Positions 5,297-13,587 are shown, counted from the stretch's first letter. The stretch: DNA of 13,883 bases from Candidatus Woesearchaeota archaeon CG11_big_fil_rev_8_21_14_0_20_43_8 (GCA_002762705.1 PCVE01000089.1:1-13883); one strand, 5' to 3'. Program-made: numbers and translations. Notes: generated by a model from the sequence alone, not told the origin.

Positions 5297-8173
5297 ATGA
5301 AAAAAGGGGTGTATGTGGCTCTTATGATTATGATAGTCACGCTTCTGTCCGGCATGCATGCGATGGCGGTAGATTATGATTATTTCCTGAATCTCTCTGA
5401 TCTGCCATTCGACAGTGCTGCACAGATTGACTTTGCCGGTACGATAAATGGGTCTTATTTAATCACATATGGTCAATTCCTCTCAGGGATAGATCAAATT
5501 ACGCTCAATACTTCGACATTTCCCCTCATGATCAATATCTCGATACCCAAAAACACTTCTTTTGGTGATCATACTAGCTTTGTCAATATACATGGTAACG
5601 GGACAGACGAGAACAAGTCTTTCGTGTTCACGGTGGAGAAAGAAGAAGTGCTCAACATTTCACCAGATAATTTTTCAATGACTGTGACTGAGTCAAGTGT
5701 CTGGGATGATTTCTTTGAGATGAGATTTTATGGTCCGAATGGCACGACACTCTATGTGAATACGAGCAGCCTCTCTAAGAGATGTGATGTCTATCACACG
5801 AGTTTCTGTGATGTGCAATTGCTCATCAAAGAGCAAGGCTATGCGAGTTTCCTTTATGCTCCAGAAAGCAATGGCCAGCATGCCACCTGGACGACATTCA
5901 TCTTCAAGAATCAGACATTTAAGAAACAGCTTGATTTCAATATCAGCACATTCAATGATCTTGCGTTCGATTTCAATTTCTCGCCGTCAAGACCATCGAT
6001 CGGACAAAGTGTGGTGTTTACTTCTGATGTCGATAGTTATGAGGATTCAGTCACCTATAAGTGGGATTTCGAGAATGATTGGAACATAGATGCGACGACA
6101 CCGAATGTGACAAAGATATTCTCATCTAAAGGAAATTATGTTGTGAATCTCACCCTGACTGATTCGATCAAAAGTATCTCTGTTATCAAACAGATAAATG
6201 TGACTGATCTTATATATAATGTGACTGTGATAGTCAAAGCAGGCACGCAATTCGTCGATAGTGCGCAGGTATCGTTAGGATCAGTTGTGAAATATTCTGA
6301 CTCGAATGGCACAGTTAGCTTCGAAGTTGAGAAAGGAAATCATTCTCTTGTCATTGTTAAAGAAAGATATGATCGATATAATACGACACTTGTTGTGCAG
6401 GTGCCTATCCAGTATACTGTCGATCTGATCGATGGCCCAGATTATGTGACTGACAATAGTACGCAGAAAGTGAACAGCAAAAGCGCTGTTGTCGCATTGA
6501 CCCCTGAAGATATACAGCTCAAATCACCAAGTGACAAAAGCAGGATGGGGCCAGACCTAGTGACTTTGACTTACATTGTCATGAAACCGAATGTCAATAC
6601 TTGCCAGCTGTATCTCAAGCAGAATAATCTTAATTTCATGATCAAAGACACAAACAGCAAGGTCACCCTTGGTCAGGTCGAAGATTTCACGCTTAGGAAC
6701 ATGAAAGCTGCGAACTATACCTGGAAAGTGAGATGCAAAGATAATTCTTCAGAAGCGTTCTCTGAAGAGCTGACTTTTTTTGTGGAAGATGAGAATCAGA
6801 AGATAATAACTGATGAAGTGAACAATATCGATAGATTGATCACTAATGTGAATAACGCGATAGTGAATTTCAGGACGCTGAACAGCGAAGAATATAAGTT
6901 CATCTTGAGACTTCTTTCTGTTGAAGAAGAGTTGTATAAGCAAAAAGATGAATTGGTCACGCTCAAGAAAAAGATACAAGATGCAGCAGATAACGAAGAT
7001 AAAGATTATATCGACAGAGAGATTGTATATGCGAAGCAAAAACAAGATGCCCTGAAAAAGACAATGATAAAGAATGTGTCTATTCTTGATTCTTCTCACT
7101 TCATCTATCTACCAAGCGATCTGGATATCGAACAGGTAGCTGAAGAATTCATCTCTACAAGATCAGATGAGGATGATATAGATAAGAAAGCATATCTCAA
7201 AAGAAGCAAAGCGTTCCAGAAGGATGTGAATGTCGACACAAGCGCTTATCTTGTCGAGCTCAACTATGCGTCATCAGCTAAAGATTACATGACAATCATC
7301 CAACGAAAGGTGACTGTGGGCACAGATTATGGCAATCATTCTTATATAGAATCTATTCCGAAAGAGATTGCGAAATCATATGAAGAACTGAAGATGTTCG
7401 GCAATGATTTCAAAGTGCTGAAATATGATCCTCTCATTGAGTTTGACATAACTGAAAGCAATAACATCGTATATGCAGTCAAGAAGCGGATGTTCTTGAA
7501 TGAGATTGAAAAGATAAAAGGCGGTCTGATGGACGCTGATATAGATAAAAATGCGACAGTCTTTGGCATGGGCATGCCTTTCTTTACTGGATTGATCTCT
7601 TTTGTCTTGATTAGTGCAGGCATTGTCTTTTCATGGTTTATCTTCCTTTCAAAAAGACAATTTGGCATCGCTGTCAAAGGCAGGTTGTCTTGTTTTGCAG
7701 AATCAGCCATTGGGATCTTTAAGAAAAAACCGCAGATGACTGTGCCAGTCCCGGTTCATAAAGAAGATATAGATATCGGAGGAAAAGTCACTTCTCTTGT
7801 GAATGAAGTCCTGGACTACGCGATGAAAGGCGATGAAGAGAAGGCAGGGGAACTCTATTGTCTGATCGATGAGATGTTCAATGCAGCGGATGGCAAAATA
7901 AAAGTGATGATTGCCGAGAAGCTTTCGCATCTTCGTCATGAATTGATACTCATCCAAGTCAAGAATCTGATCGAGCAGACCACTATACATATCGGAAATG
8001 GGCTTTTGACAGAAGCAAAGGCCATATACGATGAGATTCTGTCTCATTACAAGGATATGCCATCTCATCATCAGATGCATCTTAAAGAGACGATGCAGAT
8101 CCTGAAGGCAAGTCTACTTGAATTGTATGAGAAAATGAAGACTGGGGCGCTCGGAACTGAGAAATGTATTTAA
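5297..8173 (+). CDS. Large single-pass surface protein with PKD and PEGA-like domains and cytoplasmic helical tail
   Basis: A 958-residue type-I membrane protein. Residues 1-24 form a clear signal peptide (MKK, hydrophobic core, MHAMA). A beta-rich region of unknown type precedes a PKD domain (about 224-304) with the hallmark YKWDFEND and GNYVVNLTLTD. Then come a PEGA/carboxypeptidase-regulatory-like domain (305-369, VIVKAG...VSFEVEKGNHSLVIVKERYD), an Ig/FN3-like domain (406-496) and a long charged coiled-coil-like stretch (498-594). The single transmembrane helix is about 761-787, and a helical cytoplasmic tail follows (788-958) with TPR-like repeats (DYAMKGDEEKAGELY, GNGLLTEAKAIYDEI). Many N-x-S/T sequons point to N-glycosylation. 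An in-frame TTG at 5279 and an ATG at 5285 are alternative starts; I chose the ATG that gives a canonical signal peptide and has GGGT 6 bases before it. It probably forms a structure or sensor together with the next gene's product. Confidence 0.8.
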   Translation: MKKGVYVALMIMIVTLLSGMHAMAVDYDYFLNLSDLPFDSAAQIDFAGTINGSYLITYGQFLSGIDQITLNTSTFPLMINISIPKNTSFGDHTSFVNIHGNGTDENKSFVFTVEKEEVLNISPDNFSMTVTESSVWDDFFEMRFYGPNGTTLYVNTSSLSKRCDVYHTSFCDVQLLIKEQGYASFLYAPESNGQHATWTTFIFKNQTFKKQLDFNISTFNDLAFDFNFSPSRPSIGQSVVFTSDVDSYEDSVTYKWDFENDWNIDATTPNVTKIFSSKGNYVVNLTLTDSIKSISVIKQINVTDLIYNVTVIVKAGTQFVDSAQVSLGSVVKYSDSNGTVSFEVEKGNHSLVIVKERYDRYNTTLVVQVPIQYTVDLIDGPDYVTDNSTQKVNSKSAVVALTPEDIQLKSPSDKSRMGPDLVTLTYIVMKPNVNTCQLYLKQNNLNFMIKDTNSKVTLGQVEDFTLRNMKAANYTWKVRCKDNSSEAFSEELTFFVEDENQKIITDEVNNIDRLITNVNNAIVNFRTLNSEEYKFILRLLSVEEELYKQKDELVTLKKKIQDAADNEDKDYIDREIVYAKQKQDALKKTMIKNVSILDSSHFIYLPSDLDIEQVAEEFISTRSDEDDIDKKAYLKRSKAFQKDVNVDTSAYLVELNYASSAKDYMTIIQRKVTVGTDYGNHSYIESIPKEIAKSYEELKMFGNDFKVLKYDPLIEFDITESNNIVYAVKKRMFLNEIEKIKGGLMDADIDKNATVFGMGMPFFTGLISFVLISAGIVFSWFIFLSKRQFGIAVKGRLSCFAESAIGIFKKKPQMTVPVPVHKEDIDIGGKVTSLVNEVLDYAMKGDEEKAGELYCLIDEMFNAADGKIKVMIAEKLSHLRHELILIQVKNLIEQTTIHIGNGLLTEAKAIYDEILSHYKDMPSHHQMHLKETMQILKASLLELYEKMKTGALGTEKCI

Positions 8174-8174
8174 A

Positions 8175-8229
8175 GGATATATAATATAATTAACTATATA
8201 AAAGAAAGCAGAAATCCAATATAAGGGGA
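8175..8229 (+). promoter_or_regulatory. AT-rich promoter and ribosome binding site before the toroid surface protein
   Basis: The 64 bases between the two large genes contain GATATATAATATAAT (8177-8191) and CTATATAAAAG (8194-8204), both TATA-like, and then AAGGGGA (8223-8229) placed 8 bases before the ATG at 8238. This gene can therefore be transcribed on its own as well as by read-through from the previous one. Which box is used cannot be decided by eye. Confidence 0.45.
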
Positions 8230-8237
8230 AAAAAGAG

Positions 8238-11222
8238 ATGAGTAAAATAAAATGGGTCATAGGCATCTTGATATGCCTTGTTTTGTTGCCTATGATAGCT
8301 TCTGCAGTAGAAGAGAAAATCTATCTCATCCGGTCGAGCAGCTCTAATTCAACATATCTTTCAGTAGAGGATCTCTCATTCTATGCCTGCACAAGGGAAC
8401 CGGATGCTGATATCCGTACGTCTCTATTCTGTCTTGATGATTCAAATCTGATCAATCTTGAGACTGTGCCCTGGATCGATGGCTGCAGACTCGCGTCATA
8501 TGATCTATCAAACATAGATTGCACAAATCTTCTTATCCAGGCAGAATATCTAAAAGAGAATGAGAATGTCAAGATGACAAAGCTCATCAAGATAAGGAAA
8601 GTAACATCAGTCCTCAATCAGATTGCGAATGGACAATTTGATGATGGTGGTTGGGGTGATCCAGTAAGCACCGCATATGCAATCTTCGCATATTCGACTT
8701 TTATTGATGCATTTGAAGAGCAATTGCAAGATGGTATGGAATGGTTGAAGCTCAATAGGGATAATGTCGATAAATGCTGGCCTGAAGATGATTGCGATAT
8801 CAAGACAACCGCAAAAGTGGTCTCACTTTTACGTCTTGCAGATTATGATAACAACAAAAGGATAATACATGATGGCGAGATATACTTGACGACAATGCAG
8901 AATAAACTCGTTGGGACAGAGACCTGGCAACTAAATTTCAAGCCAAATATAACGTTGGATAATAATACACCTTTTTTGCAATGCATGGTCAATGATTCTA
9001 ATACAACATCATTCTATATGTTTTCCAAATTGAATCTCACTGCGAACACCACCACAAATATAACACATACACCAAGCATTATGCAGATCAATTTCTCTGC
9101 ATACAATCAAAGAAAGTTTGACGTTGCCTGTACTGGTAATATCAGTGCTAATATCACGACACATACCGGAGATCCGACTCTTATTTACAAAGCAGGGGAT
9201 AATCTGACATATACTCTTCCTGGCGCATGTTGGTCAGATAAAGTCAAATGGGCCAATTGTACCGAAGAATCAACGCTTTATTCTTTATTGACTGGAGTGA
9301 ATAGTTATTATCGTGACTCTGCCATGTTATATATTCAGAATCAGACTATCACAAATAGCATCGGATCATATCTTGATGATGAAGACATAAAGCTTGATGG
9401 ATTATACATCTTTGCCACAAACAAAGAGCATGAAGAGAAATCAACAGCCCTCTTATCAAAGAACTCAAGTGAATTAAGGTGGCTTTATTACCAGCAGAAC
9501 AATGATGGCAGTTGGGGATCTGGCACAGCTCTGAATAGGATGGATGATACTGGTTATGCAATCATGGCGATTGAATCTAGTATCACAGAAGGTAGTGATG
9601 AAGTCCTCGAAGACGCAAAAGACTGGATATCTGAGAACGAACCATCCTCTGGCTGGGGTGATATCGAGCAGACTGCGCTTGCATTCAATGCGTTGAAGGG
9701 TGACATACGGCCTTTTGTGAAGACCGACCCTACGCATATACTGTTGACTTCTACAGTGCAGGAGGTCTTGTTCTATAATCCATCTACATTCAATCTGGAT
9801 CAAATAACTATGGAGTTCAGTAGCGAAATATCTAAAGCCGTCAAGATAGAAGAGATGTCAGAGCTCGGTCCTGATTCGGCAAGGAAGATTAAGATAACTC
9901 AGACAGGTATCGCACCGGATGAGAATAATGGATATCTCACAATCTATAATGCCGGAACCCAGATTGGAAATGTCCCAGTAAGTGTCTTCAAGTATGAGAA
10001 GATAGATATCACTTATCCAAATTCATTGACTCTTTTTGGCAAAGAGGCGGCATTGAAGCTTGATATCGTGAAAAGTGCTGCCACTTTCACATGTGATGTG
10101 CAATGGGATAACGATGATATCAGTTCCAAGAAGAGCTTTGTTGTGTCGGATCAGAGCAGCGTCGTGCTTGATATCACCTTGAAGAATCTTGAGAGAAGAC
10201 AGGCAGATTATCTCGGGACGATTGTATGTGTGTCTGGCACGAACACAAAGAAGATACCTCTTGTCGTGAACATAAATCAATATCCTTCAAAACCGATCTC
10301 TATAAGTCCAAAGAATATTTTCATAAATAAGAGTGAAGAAGATTTCACATTCACATTGCAGAACAATCTTAATGAACCTGTGAGTGTGACTATCAAATTC
10401 AGGTCAAGTGAGCCATATTATCAGCTGGAATCATCAAATATTGTCCTGAACCCAAAGGCCGATAGAGAAGTTACCGTGATGAATCTTATTCCAAAAGGGA
10501 TGAATCTTAGCAAATCAAATATCTTAGAGGCCGAATCTTTTGGACAACGAGAATCGATCACGGTGATCACTGAGATTCCGGCAAGTTCACTTGGTTTTGT
10601 TCTGTTTAGTGGGATAGCTATATTCATAATCGCCGCTATGACGATACTTGGTCTTGTCTTCAGACAGCAGATAATGTCTCATGTCCCGACAAAGATGATC
10701 ACAAAGATAAGGAGGATGCCGTTTGTACGGAATGTGACGAAGAGTATGGGGACTTCTATGCAAGAAGATGATGGAGAAGAGGTCATAACAAAGAAGAAAG
10801 TCGATACAGAACGACTCAAGACGACAATCATAATGAACAGCATCAAGATCCTTGAGAATCTCAAGAAAGGAGAAGATGATATCAAGCAGAAACTTCGGTT
10901 TGAAGGTTTCACAGATGAAGATATAGCTAATGCTTACAAAGAGATCGAAGAGATCGAGAAAGAGAAAAAGAAATTCAATGACCAGAGGTCGACGATCGCG
11001 ATCGTCGAGACCATGAACAAGAATAGCGCAATCATCAGGTCAAGGCTTAAGCAGGAAGGATTCACTGACCGACAGATCCAGACCGCTCTGATGTCTCTAC
11101 GAGAAGAATTGAAAGACAAGGAGAAAAAATTACGAACTGAACTCGCTGATCATGGTATCAATGTCGATAAAGATGGAAAGAACGGCGATAATAAAGAGAA
11201 AGTCGCTTTTGATAATAAATGA
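8238..11222 (+). CDS. Large single-pass surface protein with QW-motif alpha/alpha-toroid ectodomain and EGFTD-repeat tail
   Basis: A 994-residue type-I membrane protein with a signal peptide (about 1-23, ending ASA). The ectodomain starts with a Cys-rich beta region (C51, C65, C83, C95). An alpha/alpha-toroid of the prenyltransferase/squalene-cyclase type follows, marked by QW-like motifs: GQFDDGGWGDP (131-141), LRWLYYQQNNDGSWGSG (about 413-429) and SSGWGDIEQTA (about 470-480). The toroid is interrupted by a glycosylation-rich insert with 12 N-x-S/T sequons in residues 237-342. Beta-rich Ig-like domains (about 500-780) lead to one transmembrane helix (about 782-808). The cytoplasmic tail is charged and helical and contains EGFTDEDIANA (889-899) and EGFTDRQIQTA (940-950). 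The class II cyclase acid motif DxDD is incomplete (RMDD, D436-D437), so I expect a binding or structural toroid rather than a cyclase. AAGGGGA precedes the ATG. The neighbour upstream has the same overall plan. Confidence 0.82.
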   Translation: MSKIKWVIGILICLVLLPMIASAVEEKIYLIRSSSSNSTYLSVEDLSFYACTREPDADIRTSLFCLDDSNLINLETVPWIDGCRLASYDLSNIDCTNLLIQAEYLKENENVKMTKLIKIRKVTSVLNQIANGQFDDGGWGDPVSTAYAIFAYSTFIDAFEEQLQDGMEWLKLNRDNVDKCWPEDDCDIKTTAKVVSLLRLADYDNNKRIIHDGEIYLTTMQNKLVGTETWQLNFKPNITLDNNTPFLQCMVNDSNTTSFYMFSKLNLTANTTTNITHTPSIMQINFSAYNQRKFDVACTGNISANITTHTGDPTLIYKAGDNLTYTLPGACWSDKVKWANCTEESTLYSLLTGVNSYYRDSAMLYIQNQTITNSIGSYLDDEDIKLDGLYIFATNKEHEEKSTALLSKNSSELRWLYYQQNNDGSWGSGTALNRMDDTGYAIMAIESSITEGSDEVLEDAKDWISENEPSSGWGDIEQTALAFNALKGDIRPFVKTDPTHILLTSTVQEVLFYNPSTFNLDQITMEFSSEISKAVKIEEMSELGPDSARKIKITQTGIAPDENNGYLTIYNAGTQIGNVPVSVFKYEKIDITYPNSLTLFGKEAALKLDIVKSAATFTCDVQWDNDDISSKKSFVVSDQSSVVLDITLKNLERRQADYLGTIVCVSGTNTKKIPLVVNINQYPSKPISISPKNIFINKSEEDFTFTLQNNLNEPVSVTIKFRSSEPYYQLESSNIVLNPKADREVTVMNLIPKGMNLSKSNILEAESFGQRESITVITEIPASSLGFVLFSGIAIFIIAAMTILGLVFRQQIMSHVPTKMITKIRRMPFVRNVTKSMGTSMQEDDGEEVITKKKVDTERLKTTIIMNSIKILENLKKGEDDIKQKLRFEGFTDEDIANAYKEIEEIEKEKKKFNDQRSTIAIVETMNKNSAIIRSRLKQEGFTDRQIQTALMSLREELKDKEKKLRTELADHGINVDKDGKNGDNKEKVAFDNK
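10989..11008. repeat. Perfect 20-base palindrome inside the toroid surface-protein gene
   Basis: TCGACGATCG is followed directly by its own reverse complement, inside codons of the cytoplasmic tail between the two EGFTD motifs (peptide QRSTIAIVET). It is GC-richer than its surroundings. It may be a by-product of the frequent GATC in this genome, or a binding site. Confidence 0.6.
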
Positions 11223-11223
11223 A

Positions 11224-11230
11224 AGGTGAT
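11224..11230 (+). promoter_or_regulatory. Strong ribosome binding site that fixes a TTG start
   Basis: AGGTGAT complements the archaeal 16S rRNA 3' end (CACCU) and ends 4 bases before TTG at 11235. An in-frame GTG at 11226 lies inside this binding site and cannot be the start if the site is used. The site begins only two bases after the previous gene's stop codon, so translation of the two genes is closely linked. Confidence 0.6.
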
Positions 11231-11234
11231 CGAT

Positions 11235-11519
11235 TTGGGTGACAAGACAAATATACATTCGCTATTGGATGAAAGCAATTATTTCATGACAAAAGATGGC
11301 AGGACCATAAAAAATCTGAAAGAGCTTGCGCTGGTCATGGAGCATCTTGCGCAGGATGTGTTTGAGCATCATGTCAGCGAGAACAAGAATGATTTCGCAT
11401 CATGGATAAAGGATGTGATCAAGGATGAAAATCTTGCTGGAGAGCTCATGAAATCTTTCGATAAAGATGGCCACCAAAGGATTATCTTTCGGCATATAAT
11501 CAAGAACTTCATAGAATAA
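11235..11519 (+). CDS. Small DUF5752-like cytosolic protein
   Basis: The product of 94 residues (TTG start, see the binding site just before it) has no signal peptide or membrane segment. Its core matches what I remember of DUF5752: an aromatic followed by DGRTIKNLKELALVMEHL, then VFEHHVSENKNDFASWIKDVIKDENLAGELM. That is a conserved HHV, KNDFxxWI and D-x-x-LA arrangement on helices. The function of that family is unknown to me. Its position, 12 bases after the toroid protein gene, suggests it acts with that protein's cytoplasmic tail or with the cluster's regulator, but this rests on context alone. The stop lies one base before the stop of the convergent RSH gene. Confidence 0.65.
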   Translation: MGDKTNIHSLLDESNYFMTKDGRTIKNLKELALVMEHLAQDVFEHHVSENKNDFASWIKDVIKDENLAGELMKSFDKDGHQRIIFRHIIKNFIE

Positions 11520-11520
11520 G

Positions 11521-13461
11521 CTATCTGTCTGCTGGTCCGATCTTCTTATGCGTGACACCAAGCACGAAAGCTCTGGTCTTCAGCTCAGTGCAGATCTCTT
11601 CTAGGATTTCCTCTGATCTGATCTCGACGTCGAATTGTATAGTCACCCTATCTTTCTTTGCTTTTGAATGGACTGCATGGATAGTATTGATCTTGTCTGC
11701 GACAATCTTGAGAAGCTCTGCGAGGATGCCTACTTTATCGGATACATCCACAAACACCCTAAAGACAGTTGGCTCTTTCTCAGCTTCCCATCGCATATCC
11801 ACTTCTCTTGATGGTTCGAGCGAGTGCACATTTATACAATCTTTCCGATGGATAGTAAGTTTTCCATCAGTCGTCCTGAATGCTCTGATGTCATCTCCAA
11901 ATTTAGGGTTGCAGCATTTTGAGAATTTCAATCCACTTTTTTTCTTGGTCGCAAGCGTCTCTTCTTTATTCTCTTTCTCTTTTATCTCTTCGCGCGCTTT
12001 CTTTGGATCTTTATCTATCTTGATATTGAGTGTCTGCCGGATCTTGCTTTTAGCCAGGTTTGTCTTGACGAAACTAAGCCAGTTCCGCGATGGACGTGCA
12101 TTGGAAGAAGTGATTATCTCGACTATATCTCCGCTTTTCAAGCATCTATCCAATGAGACGATCCTATTGTTGACTTTTGCCTGACAGCAATGATTTCCGA
12201 CTTCTGTATGGACTTCATACGCGAAGTCGATCGGTGTGGATTTTTCCGGAAGCGGGATCGGCTCGCCTTTCGGTGTGAACACAATTATCTCATCTTTGAA
12301 AAGATCTATCTTCAGGGTCTCTATGAACTCTTTTGAGTCTGTCGACATCCTCATCCAGTCAAGAATCTGTTTAAGCCATGCGATTTTCTTGTCAAATTGC
12401 TTGTCTCTTTCGTCTCCTTTGTACAACCAATGCGCAGCTATGCCTTCTTCAGATCGATAATGCATATCTTTTGTCCTGATCTGGACCTCGAGGATCTTGC
12501 CATGTGATCCGACGACGACAGTATGCAGGGACTGATAATCATTCGATTTTGGGACAGAGATATAATCCTTGAATTTATGTGGCATAGGTTTCCACAAGGT
12601 ATGGATCACACCAAGTGCGCTGTAGCATTGCGGGATCGTGCTGACGATTATCCTGATCGCCACAAGATCGAATATCTCATTGAAAGCGACATTCTTCTTC
12701 TGCATCTTTTTGTAGATGCTATAGAAACTCTTCGCTCTGCCGAACACCTTTGCGTCCTTTATGCCTCTTTCGTTGAGCTCAGCTTCAATCCTTTCATTTA
12801 TCGCTTTTACTTCTGCTTCACGTTCTTCGATCTTTTTGTTGATCTTGATCTTGAAATATTGATATATTTCTGGTTCAAGATATCTCAAACAAAGATCCTC
12901 AAGGATAGATTTAGTCCTGCTCATCCCCAATTTATGGGCGATCGGCGCATAGATATCAAGCGTCTCTTTTGATATGCTTATCTGCTTCTCCCGTGTCATA
13001 TATTTCAAAGTCTCCATGTTGTGGAGACGATCCGCGAGCTTTATGAGAATGACTCTTACGTCTTTTATCGTCGCGAGAAGGACTTTTCTTACATTTTCTG
13101 CTCGTCTTGCTTCGATCCCATCAAGATTGATCTCGTCGATCTTTGTGACTCCTTCTACTAAAGATGCGATCTCATCGCCAAAGAGCTCTGTTATCTTATC
13201 TGCCTTTATCTTGGTGTCTTCTAGCACATCATGGAGGAGCGCGGCACATAATGTCGGAGTATCAAGTCTCATCAGAATAAGCGATTTTGTGACTTCGAGA
13301 GGATGTATGAAATATGGGTCGCCAGATAATCGTTTTTTTCCGGCGTGTGCTTCCTTTGCGAAATCATATGCTTTTCTTAGAAGTGTGACATTCGCTTTTG
13401 GATTATATTCTAATACGGCCTTGATTAACTCTTCTTTGTCTAATATTTTATCGGCAGACAT
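11521..13461 (-). CDS. rel: Long RelA/SpoT homologue, probably bifunctional (p)ppGpp synthetase/hydrolase
   Basis: Makes and degrades the alarmone (p)ppGpp. All domains of a long RSH are present in order. The HD hydrolase (about 25-200) has H53, H77-D78, E81-D82 and D144 in KLADRLHN. The synthetase (about 235-350) has GRAKSFYSIYKKM, D265 in FDLVAIRII, DYQSLHT and E325 in LEVQIRT. The TGS domain (about 387-450) has DFAYEVHTEVGNHC. A Cys/zinc-finger segment carries C516-C517 and H538/C542, and an ACT domain spans about 566-640. The loop reads KFKD, close to the RxKD form of bifunctional Rel/SpoT and unlike the ExDD of synthetase-only RelA. Two oddities are NDYQ instead of NGYQ and only about 60 residues between TGS and zinc finger, shorter than usual, which gives 646 residues rather than about 720-740. 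No clear ribosome binding site precedes the ATG. Long RSH genes are rare in archaea, which suggests an old transfer from bacteria. Confidence 0.95.
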   Translation of the reverse strand: MSADKILDKEELIKAVLEYNPKANVTLLRKAYDFAKEAHAGKKRLSGDPYFIHPLEVTKSLILMRLDTPTLCAALLHDVLEDTKIKADKITELFGDEIASLVEGVTKIDEINLDGIEARRAENVRKVLLATIKDVRVILIKLADRLHNMETLKYMTREKQISISKETLDIYAPIAHKLGMSRTKSILEDLCLRYLEPEIYQYFKIKINKKIEEREAEVKAINERIEAELNERGIKDAKVFGRAKSFYSIYKKMQKKNVAFNEIFDLVAIRIIVSTIPQCYSALGVIHTLWKPMPHKFKDYISVPKSNDYQSLHTVVVGSHGKILEVQIRTKDMHYRSEEGIAAHWLYKGDERDKQFDKKIAWLKQILDWMRMSTDSKEFIETLKIDLFKDEIIVFTPKGEPIPLPEKSTPIDFAYEVHTEVGNHCCQAKVNNRIVSLDRCLKSGDIVEIITSSNARPSRNWLSFVKTNLAKSKIRQTLNIKIDKDPKKAREEIKEKENKEETLATKKKSGLKFSKCCNPKFGDDIRAFRTTDGKLTIHRKDCINVHSLEPSREVDMRWEAEKEPTVFRVFVDVSDKVGILAELLKIVADKINTIHAVHSKAKKDRVTIQFDVEIRSEEILEEICTELKTRAFVLGVTHKKIGPADR

Positions 13462-13527
13462 CGTGGAATCTTTTTATTTGGGTTGTTATTTGCCTGGATT
13501 CTCTATGTTAAAGGAGTAATTAAGATA

Positions 13528-13537
13528 GTATATATTT
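13528..13537 (-). promoter_or_regulatory. Possible TATA box for rel
   Basis: On the minus strand AAATATATAC lies where it would start transcription near 13506, leaving a leader of about 45 bases before the rel ATG. The leader shows no good Shine-Dalgarno sequence. A second A/T-rich stretch (AAATAAAAAG, about 13470-13480) is too close to the ATG for a normal promoter. Confidence 0.4.
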
Positions 13538-13587
13538 GTTGTGGTGATATGCGAGTAGTCTAGGGGTGCTTTAAAGGCTCATATGGT

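Noticed and set aside
11552..12184. Plus-strand open frames opposite rel (also 12523-12972 and 12974-13519)
   Set aside because: They are shadows of a well-conserved gene with every catalytic motif in place. Their Ser/Phe/Leu-rich products match no family.
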